From assembly GCF_003387475.1 (NCBI RefSeq), contig NZ_QUNO01000003.1:248001-312000 (forward strand): a stretch of 64,000 nucleotides of DNA. Direction: 5' to 3'. A program made the translations under genes and the position numbers. Origin of the DNA: Kutzneria buriramensis (GTDB lineage: Bacteria > Actinomycetota > Actinomycetes > Mycobacteriales > Pseudonocardiaceae). The notes below the pieces were generated by a model that was given only the letters and a program-made list of their open reading frames with translations, did not search any database and was not told where the DNA came from. Positions 35,543-44,190 of the stretch are shown here, piece by piece (within the stretch, counting starts at the first letter, position 1; every line of letters starts with the position of its first letter).

Positions 35543-36493
35543 GTGGAGATCGTGAGCGTAGTGGTCGTGGGCGCCGGCATCGCCGGCCTGGCCTGTGCCC
35601 GGGTCCTGGTCGACGCCGGCGTCGACGTCCGAGTGCTGGAACGCGCTCCCGTGGTCGGCGGCCGCCTGGCCACGCGGCGCTACGACGGCCGCCCGGCCGA
35701 CATCGGCGCGGCCTACTTCACGGTGAGCGACCCGGAATTCGACGCCGTCGCCCGAACCTGGCAGGCGGCCGGCCTGGCCCGGGAGTGGACGGACACGCTC
35801 GTCGCCATCGAAAACGGCCACGAGGAGCCAAGGCCGGGGCCGATGCGCTGGGCGGCGCCCGGTGGCCTGCGAAGCCTGGCCGAGCACCTCGCGGACGGCC
35901 TCACGGTCAAACTCCAGCACGCGGTGACGGCCGTGGAGCCGGGCCCGATGGTGGACGGCGTGCCGGTGGACGCGGTGGTGCTGGCGATGCCCGGCCCCCA
36001 GGCGCTCGACGTGCTCGACCCGTGTTTGCAAGCGGCGAGGCGGGCCGCCGACGGCCAGGACTGGGCGCCCTCGTTCGCGGTGACGCTGCGCTACCCGGAG
36101 CGGGCCTGGCCGGACTTCCGCGGCGCCTTCGTCAACGGGCACGAGGTGCTCACCACGATCTGCGACGACGGCGATCGCCGCGGCGATCGGGCGCCGGTGC
36201 TGGTGGCGCACACGACGCCGGCCTATACGGCGGCCCGTCTCGGCGCACACGATCGGGTGATCGCCGAGGTGGAGGACGCGGTCGGGGCGGTGCTCGGCCT
36301 GCCGGCGAGGCCGGTGACCGGCTACGCGCACCAGTGGCTCCAGGCCAGTCCGGGTCGCCCGTCCGAGGAGCTGTTTCACCTGGACGAGGACAATGTGGGC
36401 GTCTGCGGCGACGCTTGGGGACCACCGCGGGTCCAGACGGCGTGGCTGTCGGGTACGGCCCTCGGACGCGCGCTGGCGAGTCGGCTCGGCTGA
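35543..36493 (+). CDS. FAD-dependent oxidoreductase, renalase/amine-oxidase-like
   Basis: A 316-residue single-FAD oxidoreductase. It opens with the dinucleotide-binding motif [17 protein letters not shown], followed by [16 protein letters not shown] and DIGAAYFTV, matching bacterial renalase-like enzymes that oxidise reduced nicotinamide isomers. The C-terminal FAD contact is [18 protein letters not shown]. The GTG at 35543 is ten bases after the I36 stop; GTG 35552 is an alternative start. No partner gene reveals the substrate. Confidence 0.85.
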   Translation: MEIVSVVVVGAGIAGLACARVLVDAGVDVRVLERAPVVGGRLATRRYDGRPADIGAAYFTVSDPEFDAVARTWQAAGLAREWTDTLVAIENGHEEPRPGPMRWAAPGGLRSLAEHLADGLTVKLQHAVTAVEPGPMVDGVPVDAVVLAMPGPQALDVLDPCLQAARRAADGQDWAPSFAVTLRYPERAWPDFRGAFVNGHEVLTTICDDGDRRGDRAPVLVAHTTPAYTAARLGAHDRVIAEVEDAVGAVLGLPARPVTGYAHQWLQASPGRPSEELFHLDEDNVGVCGDAWGPPRVQTAWLSGTALGRALASRLG

Positions 36494-36560
36494 AAACGGA
36501 TCACTCCACTCGGCGATGTCTGTTGCGTCAACCGGGTGAGCACCCGGAAGAATGATCTCG

Positions 36561-37628
36561 ATGTTCACGCCCGCCCGACTCAAGCTCGCCCGCCAGCGGC
36601 GTCAGCTGACCGCCGCGGCCCTCGCGCGTGAGCTGGGCGTGAGCCCGCGCTCGGTGTCGGACTACGAGAACGGCCGGCGAGAGCCGGCCGATCTCGCCGA
36701 ACTCGCCCGCGTGCTGGGCTTTCCGGTCGAGTTCTTCACCGCCGCCGAGCCGGCCGAGCTGACCGAGGACGTGGTGTCGTTCCGGGCGCGGGCCAAGCTG
36801 CCGGCCCGCCGCCGGGCCGGCGCGCTGGCCGCCGGCCGGCTGGCCATCGAGTTCGACGCCTTCCTGGAGCGGCGTTTCACGCTGCCCGCGGTCGACGTGC
36901 CGATCATGGACGCCGCCCCGTCCGCGGCCGCCGACGCCGTGCGCGAGCAGTGGCAGCTGGGCAGCCGGCCGGCCCCGAATCTCGTGCATCTGTTGGAGGC
37001 ACACGGGGTTCGGGTGTTCTCGCTCGGCGTCGACCACACCGACGTGGACGCGTTCTCGTTCTGGCACGAGGGCACGCCGTTCGTCTTCCTCAACACCGCC
37101 AAGTCCGCCGAGCACGGCCGCTTCGACGCCGCCCACGAACTCGGCCACCTCGTCCTGCACGGCGGCGGCCGGCCGCTCCAGCACGTGGACGTCGAGGCGG
37201 AGGCGGATACCTTTGCCAGCGCCATGTTGATGCCGGACGTCGACGTGCTGACCTACGTCCCCGACGACCCGTCCAAGGACCAGGTGCTGCGGGCCTGCCC
37301 GCGCTGGCGGGTGTCGCCGCTGGCGCTGACCCGGCGGCTGCGCGAGCTGCGGCAGGTCGGCGACGACGTCTACCGGTCGCTGTGCGCGGAACTGGCGCGC
37401 CTGGACGCCGACAGCGACCAGGCCCGGGAGTCCTCGCAGCTGCTGGCCAAGGTGTTCCGGGCGCTGCGCGAGCAGGGCGTCACCCCGCACGAGCTGGCGG
37501 CCGACCTGCGGCTGAGCACCCGCGAGTTGAACAACATCGTGTTCGGGCTGGTGGTGACGGCGCTGCCCGGCCGCCCCGGCGGCCTACGGCTGCCGGGTGG
37601 GCCCGCCGCGCACCTTCGGCTGGTGTGA
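36561..37628 (+). CDS. XRE-family regulator fused to an ImmA/IrrE metallopeptidase
   Basis: A 355-residue two-domain protein. The N-terminal XRE helix-turn-helix (residues about 4-60: RLKLARQRRQLTAAALAREL, VSPRSVSDYENGR) is followed by a zinc peptidase domain with HExxH in DAAHELGHLVLHG near residue 195 and a downstream Glu in AEADTFASAML. Such ImmA/IrrE proteases cleave a repressor on stress or phage induction. Here repressor and protease domains share one chain and no separate repressor target is adjacent. ATG 36561 has GGAAG ten bases upstream; ATG 36552 would add three residues. Confidence 0.88.
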   Translation: MFTPARLKLARQRRQLTAAALARELGVSPRSVSDYENGRREPADLAELARVLGFPVEFFTAAEPAELTEDVVSFRARAKLPARRRAGALAAGRLAIEFDAFLERRFTLPAVDVPIMDAAPSAAADAVREQWQLGSRPAPNLVHLLEAHGVRVFSLGVDHTDVDAFSFWHEGTPFVFLNTAKSAEHGRFDAAHELGHLVLHGGGRPLQHVDVEAEADTFASAMLMPDVDVLTYVPDDPSKDQVLRACPRWRVSPLALTRRLRELRQVGDDVYRSLCAELARLDADSDQARESSQLLAKVFRALREQGVTPHELAADLRLSTRELNNIVFGLVVTALPGRPGGLRLPGGPAAHLRLV

Positions 37629-37710
37629 CCACCCTCGAGGGTCTATCCGCCGGACACGGCGAGGCCTTATGGTCGAGTGATCTTGTTCAGCCGGCGGAAA
37701 AGGACGTGTC

Positions 37711-38103
37711 ATGGCCAAGTGGGCCGATCTGGTCGCCTTCGTGCGCAGCGAGTACCAGGTGGTCGACCAGACGCCGGACGAGATCAGCATCTACGTCGAG
37801 TTCGAGGACGAGCGCAGCCAGGTGATCTGGCTCAGCCACGAGGTGCTGGACGGCAAGGAGGACTGGGTGCAGATCGCCTCCCCGTGCGGGCTGGCGGCCA
37901 AGGTCAACCTGCCGGCACTGCTCAAGGAGGTCGGGCACACCACGGTCGTCGGCGGCGTCGCGATCATGGGCGAGCACGTGGTGCTGCGGCACGCGCTGCC
38001 GCTGGAGAACCTCGACATCAACGAGTTCGTCGACCCGCTGACCCTGCTGGCCGGCACCGTGGACACGCTGGAGGAGCAGTTCTCCGGCGGGGATTCGTTC
38101 TAG
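37711..38103 (+). CDS. YbjN-like small protein
   Basis: A 130-residue soluble, acidic protein. It reads MAKWADLVAFVRSEYQVVDQ, then ISIYVEFEDERSQVIWLSHEV, DWVQIASPCGLAAKV and IMGEHVVLRHALPLENLDINEF, an alternating strand-helix pattern resembling the YbjN/type III chaperone-like fold. AAAGGA lies upstream of the ATG. It is followed after ten bases by a lipoprotein gene. Function unknown; fold assignment is tentative. Confidence 0.7.
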   Translation: MAKWADLVAFVRSEYQVVDQTPDEISIYVEFEDERSQVIWLSHEVLDGKEDWVQIASPCGLAAKVNLPALLKEVGHTTVVGGVAIMGEHVVLRHALPLENLDINEFVDPLTLLAGTVDTLEEQFSGGDSF

Positions 38104-38113
38104 GCTGCACAAC

Positions 38114-38485
38114 ATGGCCAGACGCCGGCTCGTCGTTGCGATCGCGCTATCGGCGCTCGCCGCGACGAGCTGTGGCGGCCAGGCTCCCCCGACGCCGGCG
38201 ACCACCACGACGTCCACAGTGGACCCGGTGGCCACCTGCGTGACGCAACTCGTCTACTGGGCCAAGGACATTCTCGCCAACGCCAAGGACACCGGCCTGG
38301 ACTACCAGGAGATGGGGCTGGACGGCGACCAGTACGAGGCGTTGCAGAAGCTGATCGACGACGCCAGAAAGCAGCAGTCCAGCGGCGCGCTGCCGCCGGA
38401 CTGGTTGCAGGCACAGGCGAAGCCAGCCTGCGTGAAGCTGGCCGCCCGGCCGACGCCGACCTCGCACGGCAACGGCTGGCCCTGA
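38114..38485 (+). CDS. Small putative lipoprotein
   Basis: A 123-residue protein with a basic N-terminus, hydrophobic core and Cys at residue 20 (LSALAATSCGG), which reads as a weak lipobox. A Thr/Pro linker follows, then a helical, Gln/Asp/Lys-rich domain with two further Cys. No family is recognised. It is ten bases downstream of the YbjN-like gene and may be cotranscribed. A strong hairpin follows its stop. Confidence 0.65.
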   Translation: MARRRLVVAIALSALAATSCGGQAPPTPATTTTSTVDPVATCVTQLVYWAKDILANAKDTGLDYQEMGLDGDQYEALQKLIDDARKQQSSGALPPDWLQAQAKPACVKLAARPTPTSHGNGWP

Positions 38486-38506
38486 GGGCGCTCCGGGCAT
38501 CGCGCA

Positions 38507-38551
38507 CATGAGTGGCTCACTTGGCACCCGGAGCCAAGCGAGCCACTCATG
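38507..38551. terminator. Bidirectional terminator hairpin
   Basis: CATGAGTGGCTC (38507-38518) pairs with GAGCCACTCATG (38540-38551), and inside it CTTGGC pairs with GCCAAG, with one mismatch between the two stems. It lies between the convergent lipoprotein and aldo-keto reductase genes. Confidence 0.8.
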
Positions 38552-38572
38552 TCGTCGTCGGTCGTGAACCCC

Positions 38573-39397
38573 TCAGCCGAACTTGTCCGGGTCGGGGCCG
38601 GTGCGGTGGCCGCGCTCCAGGCCGGCGATCGCCGCCAGGTCGTCGCCGTCCAGCTCGAAGTCGAACACCTCGATGTTTTCCTTGATCCGCTGCGGCGTCA
38701 CCGACTTCGGGATGACGACGTTGGCCAGCTGGAGGTGCCAGCGCAGCACCACCTGGGCCGGCGTCTTGCCGTGCTTGCCGGCGATCTTGGTGATCTCCGG
38801 GGCGTCGAGCACCCCGCCCTGCGCCAGCGGGCTCCAGGCCTCGGTGGCGATGCCGTGCTCGGTGTGGAACGCCCGCAGCGTGGCCTGCTGGAGCAGCGGG
38901 TGCAGCTCGATCTGGTTGACGGCCGGCACGGTGAGGCCCTCGTCGAGCAGCCGCCGCAGGTGCGCCGGCTGGAAGTTGGAGACGCCGATCGCGCGGACGC
39001 GGCCGTCGGCGAGCAGCTTCTCGAACGCCTTCCAGGTCTCCACGAACTTGCCGGCGCGCGGCACCGGCCAGTGGATCAGGTACAGGTCCAGCTGCTCCAG
39101 CCCGAGCTTGGCCATGCTGGCGTCGAAGGCCTTCAGCGCGCTGTCGTAGCCCTGCGCGGAGTTCCACAGCTTGGTGGTGACGAACACGTCGTCACGCGGG
39201 ATGCCGGACGCCTTGATCGCCTGGCCGACGCCGGCCTCGTTGCCGTAGGCCGCGGCGGTGTCGATGCTGCGGTACCCGGCCGCCAGCGCGCGCGTGACGG
39301 CCTCCTCGGTCTCGGTGTCGGGCACCTGGAACACCCCGAACCCGAGCTGCGGGATCTCGACGCCGTTGTTCAGCTTGATGGTGGGTACGAAAGGCAT
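38573..39397 (-). CDS. Aldo/keto reductase
   Basis: A 274-residue NADPH-dependent aldo-keto reductase of the 2,5-diketo-gluconate reductase type. The catalytic tetrad is visible: Asp in SIDTAAAYGNE, Tyr in the same stretch, Lys in VTTKLW and His in LYLIHWPVP. The cofactor-binding end reads VVIPKSVTPQRIKENI. Substrate is unknown; it stands alone between a terminator and the two-component operon. Confidence 0.92.
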   Translation of the reverse strand: MPFVPTIKLNNGVEIPQLGFGVFQVPDTETEEAVTRALAAGYRSIDTAAAYGNEAGVGQAIKASGIPRDDVFVTTKLWNSAQGYDSALKAFDASMAKLGLEQLDLYLIHWPVPRAGKFVETWKAFEKLLADGRVRAIGVSNFQPAHLRRLLDEGLTVPAVNQIELHPLLQQATLRAFHTEHGIATEAWSPLAQGGVLDAPEITKIAGKHGKTPAQVVLRWHLQLANVVIPKSVTPQRIKENIEVFDFELDGDDLAAIAGLERGHRTGPDPDKFG

Positions 39398-39433
39398 GTC
39401 TCCACCCTGCGAGCCGGCTCAAGAGTTCGCAAC

Positions 39434-40597
39434 TCAGGCGCCGCGGCCGCTGGGCAGCCGCACGGTGACCGCCAGGCCCCCGCCGGGCACCGCCTCGGCG
39501 TGCACGGCCCCGCCGTGCGCGAGCACCGCCGCACGGACGATGGACAGGCCCAGGCCGGTGCCGGTGCGGGCGGTCCGGTCGACGCCGCCGCGACGGAACG
39601 GCTCGAACAGCTCGGCCACCAGCTCCGGCGCGATCAGCTGCCCGCTGGAGCTGACCCGCAGGTGTGACCACTGCGGCCCGCTGTCGGTGGCGACCTCGAT
39701 CCAGCCGCCGTCGACGTTGTGCCGCACGGCGTTCTCCAGCAGGTTGCCGGCGACGCGTTCGAGCAGCGCGGGATCGCCGACGGTCGGGGCGGGTGGCGTG
39801 GCGAAGTTGGCCCGTACGCCGCGTGCGGCCGCCTCGCGCCCGGCGGAGCGCCAGGCGCTGGCGGCGACGGCGGCGAGGTCGACGGGATCATGGACGGCGA
39901 GCCCGATGCCGTCGGTGCGGGCGAGCAGCAGCAGCGCCTCGACCAGCTGCTCGGCGCGCAGGGCCGCGGTGCCGACGACGTCGGACATCCGCCGCAGCTC
40001 CTCGACGTCGGCGTTCGGGTCGGAGAGGGTGACGTCCAGCTCGGTCCGGATCACCGCCAGCGGCGTGCGCAGCTCGTGGCTGGCGTTGGCCACGAACCGC
40101 CGCTGGGAGTCGAACGCGCCCTGGAGCCGGTCCAGCATGGCGTCGAAGGTGTCGGCCAGCTCGGCGACCTCGTCATCGGGCCCGTTGAGGGCGATGCGCT
40201 CGCCCAGGGACTCCGCCGACAGCCGCCGGGCGGTGCCGGTCACCTCGTGCAGCGGCCGCAGCGCCCGGCCGGTGAACGTCCACGCGAGCACGGCGGCGGC
40301 CACGAGCAGCAGCACGAAGGCGACGACGCCGACGCTGAGCACCTGCGTCCGGGCGTGCTCTTCGAGCACCTCACCGAGCCGGGCCGCGTCCACCTCGACG
40401 CCGTCGACGAGGATCTTGCTGCCGGCCGGCATCTGCGGCACGGCGCCCCGCGCCACCAGCCCGACCAGCAGCCAGCCCAGCCACAGCAGCAGCGCGCTGA
40501 CCGCGGCAACGATGACCACGGCGACGAAGGTGATCCGCAGCCTCAGGCCGGGACCGCGCCGCCGCGGCACGGGTCTGCCGCCGCCGGGCGCGCGCAC
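39434..40597 (-). CDS. Sensor histidine kinase (HAMP, HisKA, HATPase)
   Basis: A 387-residue membrane kinase: two membrane segments (about 20-45 and 80-105) flank a small extracytoplasmic loop of about 45 residues, then HAMP (ALRPLHEVTGTARRL), the phospho-accepting His in FVANASHELRTPLAV, the N box NLLENAVRHN and the G box GTGLGLSIV. The GTG 40597 start lies one base past the response-regulator stop, so the pair is cotranscribed. The short sensor loop suggests a membrane- or cell-envelope signal (inference). Confidence 0.9.
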   Translation of the reverse strand: MRAPGGGRPVPRRRGPGLRLRITFVAVVIVAAVSALLLWLGWLLVGLVARGAVPQMPAGSKILVDGVEVDAARLGEVLEEHARTQVLSVGVVAFVLLLVAAAVLAWTFTGRALRPLHEVTGTARRLSAESLGERIALNGPDDEVAELADTFDAMLDRLQGAFDSQRRFVANASHELRTPLAVIRTELDVTLSDPNADVEELRRMSDVVGTAALRAEQLVEALLLLARTDGIGLAVHDPVDLAAVAASAWRSAGREAAARGVRANFATPPAPTVGDPALLERVAGNLLENAVRHNVDGGWIEVATDSGPQWSHLRVSSSGQLIAPELVAELFEPFRRGGVDRTARTGTGLGLSIVRAAVLAHGGAVHAEAVPGGGLAVTVRLPSGRGA

Positions 40598-40598
40598 G

Positions 40599-41318
40599 TC
40601 AACTGTCAGCAGGTCGGGCTCCCGAGGCCGTGTCCAGTGCCGGCCCGGTGCCCCGGCCGGCGGCAGGCACACGGTAGCCCGAGCCGACGACGGTCTCGAT
40701 GATGCCCGGCTCCCCGAGCTTCTTGCGCAGCGTCATCACGGTGACCCGCACGGTCGTGGTGAACGGGTCGGCGTTCTCGTCCCAGACCCGCTCCAGCAGC
40801 TCCTCGCTGCTCACCACGGTCCCGCCGGCGGCCATCAGCACCTCGAGGACCCCGAACTCCTTGCGGGTCAGGTCCACCAGCTGGCCGGACCGGGTGACGG
40901 TGCGCTTGGCCGGATCCAGCTCCACGTCGGCGGCGACCAGCACCGGCGGCGTGGCCGGCGTCGCCCGGCGGGCCAGCGCGCGCACGCGGGCCACCAGCTC
41001 GGCGAACGCGAACGGCTTGGCGAGGTAGTCGTCGGCGCCCAGGGACAGGCCCTCGACCCGGTCCTCTATCGCCGAGCTCGCGGTGAGCATGATCACTCGG
41101 GTCAGCGCGCCCGACCGCACGATCTCCTGGCACAGCTCGTCGCCCGACATCTTCGGCAGGTCGCGGTCGAGCACGACCACGTCGTACCGGGTGACGGTGA
41201 CCTTCTCGTGGCCGGACTCGCCGTCGAAGGCGACGTCCACGGCCATACCCTCACGCCGCAGGCCCCGGGCGATCGCCTCGGCCAGCGGCTGTTCATCCTC
41301 GACTACCAGGATCCGCAC
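40599..41318 (-). CDS. OmpR/PhoB-family response regulator
   Basis: A 239-residue regulator: receiver with the acidic pair in VVEDEQPLAEA, the acceptor Asp in VVVLDRDLPKMSG, and Lys in YLAKPF, followed by a winged-helix domain (LTRKEFGVLEVLMAAGGTVV, TVRVTVMTLRKKLGE). It pairs with the downstream sensor kinase. A C-terminal tail of about 20 residues extends past the usual family end and runs up to the kinase start. Confidence 0.92.
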   Translation of the reverse strand: MRILVVEDEQPLAEAIARGLRREGMAVDVAFDGESGHEKVTVTRYDVVVLDRDLPKMSGDELCQEIVRSGALTRVIMLTASSAIEDRVEGLSLGADDYLAKPFAFAELVARVRALARRATPATPPVLVAADVELDPAKRTVTRSGQLVDLTRKEFGVLEVLMAAGGTVVSSEELLERVWDENADPFTTTVRVTVMTLRKKLGEPGIIETVVGSGYRVPAAGRGTGPALDTASGARPADS

Positions 41319-41382
41319 CTCACCACCGTGCCACAGCCCCGGGGCGGGGCACTCGTCGGGAGGTGCGGATCCCAGACACTTC

Positions 41383-43317
41383 TCAGCCGTGCTTTCGTTC
41401 CTCGGCGGCGACGTCGGCGTCGGCCGGCGTCGGCTGTCCGATCCGGCCGGCCACCCATTCGGTGACCCGGCGGGCCACGTCCTGGGCGGTCAGCCCGACC
41501 TGGGCCAGCACCTCGGACCGGGAGCCGTGCTCCAGGAACTGCTGGGGCACGGCCAGGTCGCGCATCGGCACGTCCACGCCGCCGTCGCGCAGCGCGGCGG
41601 CCAGCGCCGAGCCGAAGCCGCCGTGCCGGCCGCTGTCCTCGACAGTGACCACCAGGCGGTGGTCGGCGGCCATCTCCACCAGCTCGTGCGGCACCGGCAG
41701 CACCCAGCGCGGGTCGACGACGGTGACGCCGATGCCCTGGTCGTCCAGGCGCTGCGCGGCGGCCACGCCGAGCTCGCCGAACGCGCCGACGGCCACCAGC
41801 AGCACGTCGGAGCCGGTCGAGGCGGCGGGCTTGCTGAGCACGTCGACGGTGCCCACGCGCTCGAGCGCCGGCACGTGCTCGATGACCGCGCCCTTGGAGA
41901 ACCGCAGCGCCGACGGGCCGTCCTCGATGGCCAGCGACTCCCGGAACTCCTCACGCAGCGTGACGGCGTCGCGCGGCGCGGCGACCCGCATGCCCGGCAC
42001 GATGCCCAGGATCGACAGGTCCCACATGCCGTTGTGGCTGGGGCCGTCGGAGCCGGTGATGCCGGCCCGGTCCAGCACCAGCGTGACCGGCTGGCGGTGC
42101 AGCGCCACGTCCATCAGCACCTGGTCGAAGGCCCGGTTGAGGAACGTCGAGTAGATCGCCACCACCGGGTGCAGGCCGGCCATGGCCATGCCGGCGGCCG
42201 AGGTCACCGCGTGCTGCTCGGCGATGCCCACGTCGAAACAGCGGTCCGGGTAGGCCTTGGCGAACTTGTCCAGGCCGGTGGGGCCGAGCATGGCGGCGGT
42301 GATGGCCACCACGTCCTTGCGCTCGGCGCCCGCGCGGATCAGCTCCTCCGAGAAGATCGACGTCCAGGAGGTCGCCTTCGGGCCGAGCGGCTTGCCGGTG
42401 ACCGGGTCGATCGCGCCGGTCTGGTGCATCTGGTCGGCCGGGTCGTTCTCGGCCGGCGCGTAGCCGTTGCCCTTGCGGGTCACGGCGTGCACGATGACCG
42501 GCCCGTTGAACGCCTTGGCCCGCTTGAGGGCCGCCTCCAGCGCCACCAGGTCGTGCCCGTCGACCGGGCCCAGGTACTTCAGGCCGAGGTCCTCGAACAT
42601 CGCCTGCGGGGCCAGCGCGTCCTTGATGCCGCGCTTGGCGGCGTGCAGCGCCGCGTAGACGGCGGGGCCGACGACGGGGGTCCGCTGGAGGGTGCGCTTG
42701 CCGCTCTCCAGGGCCCGCTCGTAGCCGGGCTGGAGCCGCAGCGAGGCCAGGTGGTCGGCGAAGCCGCCGATCGTCGGCGAGTAGGAGCGGCCGTTGTCGT
42801 TCACGACGATGACCACCGGGCGGGTCTGGTCGGCGGCGATGTTGTTCAGCGCCTCCCAGCACATGCCGCCGGTGAGCGCGCCGTCGCCGACCACCGCCAC
42901 CACGTGGCGGCGGCTGCCGGCCAGCTGGAACGCCTTGGCCATGCCGTCGGCGTAGGACAGCGCCGTGGAGGCGTGGCTGTTCTCGATGAAGTCGTGCTCG
43001 CTCTCGGCGCGGCTCGGGTAGCCCGACACGCCGCCGGTCTGCTTGAGCAGGTCGAAGCCGCCGGAGCGGCCGGTGAGCATCTTGTGCACGTAGCACTGGT
43101 GGCCCACGTCGTAGAGCAGCGCGTCGCTGGGCGAGTCGAACACCCGGTGCAGCGCGAGCGTCAGCTCCACGATGCCCAGGTTGGGACCCAGGTGGCCACC
43201 CGAGCGGGCGACCTTCTCCACCAGGAAGGACCGGATCTCGGTCGCGAGCTGCTCCAGCTCCCCCTGCTCCATCCGTTTCACATCAACGGGTCCGTGCACG
43301 GATTCCAGCAGCGTCAC
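41383..43317 (-). CDS. dxs: 1-deoxy-D-xylulose-5-phosphate synthase
   Basis: A 644-residue Dxs, the thiamine-diphosphate enzyme that starts the non-mevalonate isoprenoid pathway by joining pyruvate and glyceraldehyde 3-phosphate. Motifs visible are the catalytic His in [13 protein letters not shown], the Mg/TPP motif [16 protein letters not shown], and the second-domain [10 protein letters not shown] and [12 protein letters not shown] 43317 has GAGGTGA upstream. In M. tuberculosis, dxs1 (Rv2682c) is in the same position relative to RNase D, as I recall. Confidence 0.96.
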   Translation of the reverse strand: MTLLESVHGPVDVKRMEQGELEQLATEIRSFLVEKVARSGGHLGPNLGIVELTLALHRVFDSPSDALLYDVGHQCYVHKMLTGRSGGFDLLKQTGGVSGYPSRAESEHDFIENSHASTALSYADGMAKAFQLAGSRRHVVAVVGDGALTGGMCWEALNNIAADQTRPVVIVVNDNGRSYSPTIGGFADHLASLRLQPGYERALESGKRTLQRTPVVGPAVYAALHAAKRGIKDALAPQAMFEDLGLKYLGPVDGHDLVALEAALKRAKAFNGPVIVHAVTRKGNGYAPAENDPADQMHQTGAIDPVTGKPLGPKATSWTSIFSEELIRAGAERKDVVAITAAMLGPTGLDKFAKAYPDRCFDVGIAEQHAVTSAAGMAMAGLHPVVAIYSTFLNRAFDQVLMDVALHRQPVTLVLDRAGITGSDGPSHNGMWDLSILGIVPGMRVAAPRDAVTLREEFRESLAIEDGPSALRFSKGAVIEHVPALERVGTVDVLSKPAASTGSDVLLVAVGAFGELGVAAAQRLDDQGIGVTVVDPRWVLPVPHELVEMAADHRLVVTVEDSGRHGGFGSALAAALRDGGVDVPMRDLAVPQQFLEHGSRSEVLAQVGLTAQDVARRVTEWVAGRIGQPTPADADVAAEERKHG

Positions 43318-43468
43318 CGCTTCACCTCGCCTTTGGCGCCGGGGTCGATTCGTCGCCGTGTCCTGCGGAACGTCACCGCCGGGGCGGCGCATGTCAGTCT
43401 ACGGAGATCTTGGGATTTCACCTGTCGAGCCAGTGACGCAACGTACCGTCACCGACCGGCGTCCTCGC

Positions 43469-43503
43469 CCGGCCGGCGGAGCCGGCATCCCCCCGCCGGC
43501 CGG
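43469..43503. terminator. Hairpin between the DinB-like gene and dxs
   Basis: CCGGCCGGCG (43469-43478) pairs perfectly with CGCCGGCCGG (43494-43503). It lies 92 bases past the stop of the minus-strand DinB-like gene and 150 bases before the dxs start, so it may end that transcript or be part of the dxs leader. The 278-base gap holds nothing else I can name. Confidence 0.5.
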
Positions 43504-43595
43504 TAGAGGCCCAGGTCAGGAAGACGCTCGGTGTGCCGGACGGGTTGGCAGTCTCCACAGCATCATCACATCGTTGAGGTCTTACTCACTGGCGA

Positions 43596-44153
43596 CTAGC
43601 ACCTCCGCCCTAGGTAAGCCGCCAGTCCGTCGGCCGCGGTGGCGCCGGGTGGAACCGGTTGCGGGTCGTCGAACGGCATGCCTGCCGGCCGCGCCCCGTC
43701 GCCGAGTCGGCTGCGCCACATCGCCAGCGCCGCGGCCGCCAGCTCGGGCGCGATGTCGGTGGACTGCCCGGTCGCGGCGGCGATGTCCCAGCTGTGCACC
43801 ACCAGTTCGTTGATCCGCATCGTCGCCACGAACGAGCCGGGCTGCTCGCCCAGCGGCGTGGGATAGGTCTTCTCCAGCACGCCAGGTTCGCTCAGCGCCG
43901 CCCTGACGTCGTCCAGAGCCGCGTCGAACGCCTCCAGCGGCCGGTCGCCGAGGTGGTCCGTCTGTCTGTCCGGCGGCGGGTCGCCGCGGACCACGGACAC
44001 GGCCATCAGGCTCCCCGTCACCAGGTGGCTGAGCACGCCGCGGACGTCCCACTCCGCGCACTTGGACGGCGCGCCGAGCTGATCCGGGGTGAGGGCACGC
44101 ACCACGCGACGGGCCTCGGCCGAAGCAACGTCGTAGTCATCCAGAACCGCCAT
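43596..44153 (-). CDS. Mycothiol-dependent DinB_2/TIGR03086-like protein
   Basis: A 185-residue helical-bundle protein of the actinobacterial DinB_2 family (mycothiol-dependent maleylpyruvate isomerase-like). It carries LTPDQLGAPSKCAEWDVRGVLSHLVTG, where the His after the helix is the usual metal ligand, and VVHSWDIAAATG, the second conserved His. The mycothiol link is from family knowledge; the substrate is unknown. ATG 44153 is chosen over the longer reading from 44210, which lacks conservation. It ends close to dxs on the same strand. Confidence 0.82.
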   Translation of the reverse strand: MAVLDDYDVASAEARRVVRALTPDQLGAPSKCAEWDVRGVLSHLVTGSLMAVSVVRGDPPPDRQTDHLGDRPLEAFDAALDDVRAALSEPGVLEKTYPTPLGEQPGSFVATMRINELVVHSWDIAAATGQSTDIAPELAAAALAMWRSRLGDGARPAGMPFDDPQPVPPGATAADGLAAYLGRRC

Positions 44154-44190
44154 GCCGGCATCGTGGCACCAGCCCCCGACAATTTCGGGA

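Noticed and set aside
36552-37628. Prophage remnant around the XRE-ImmA gene
   Set aside because: No integrase, terminase or structural genes in the surrounding 10 kb; neighbours are ordinary metabolic or regulatory genes.
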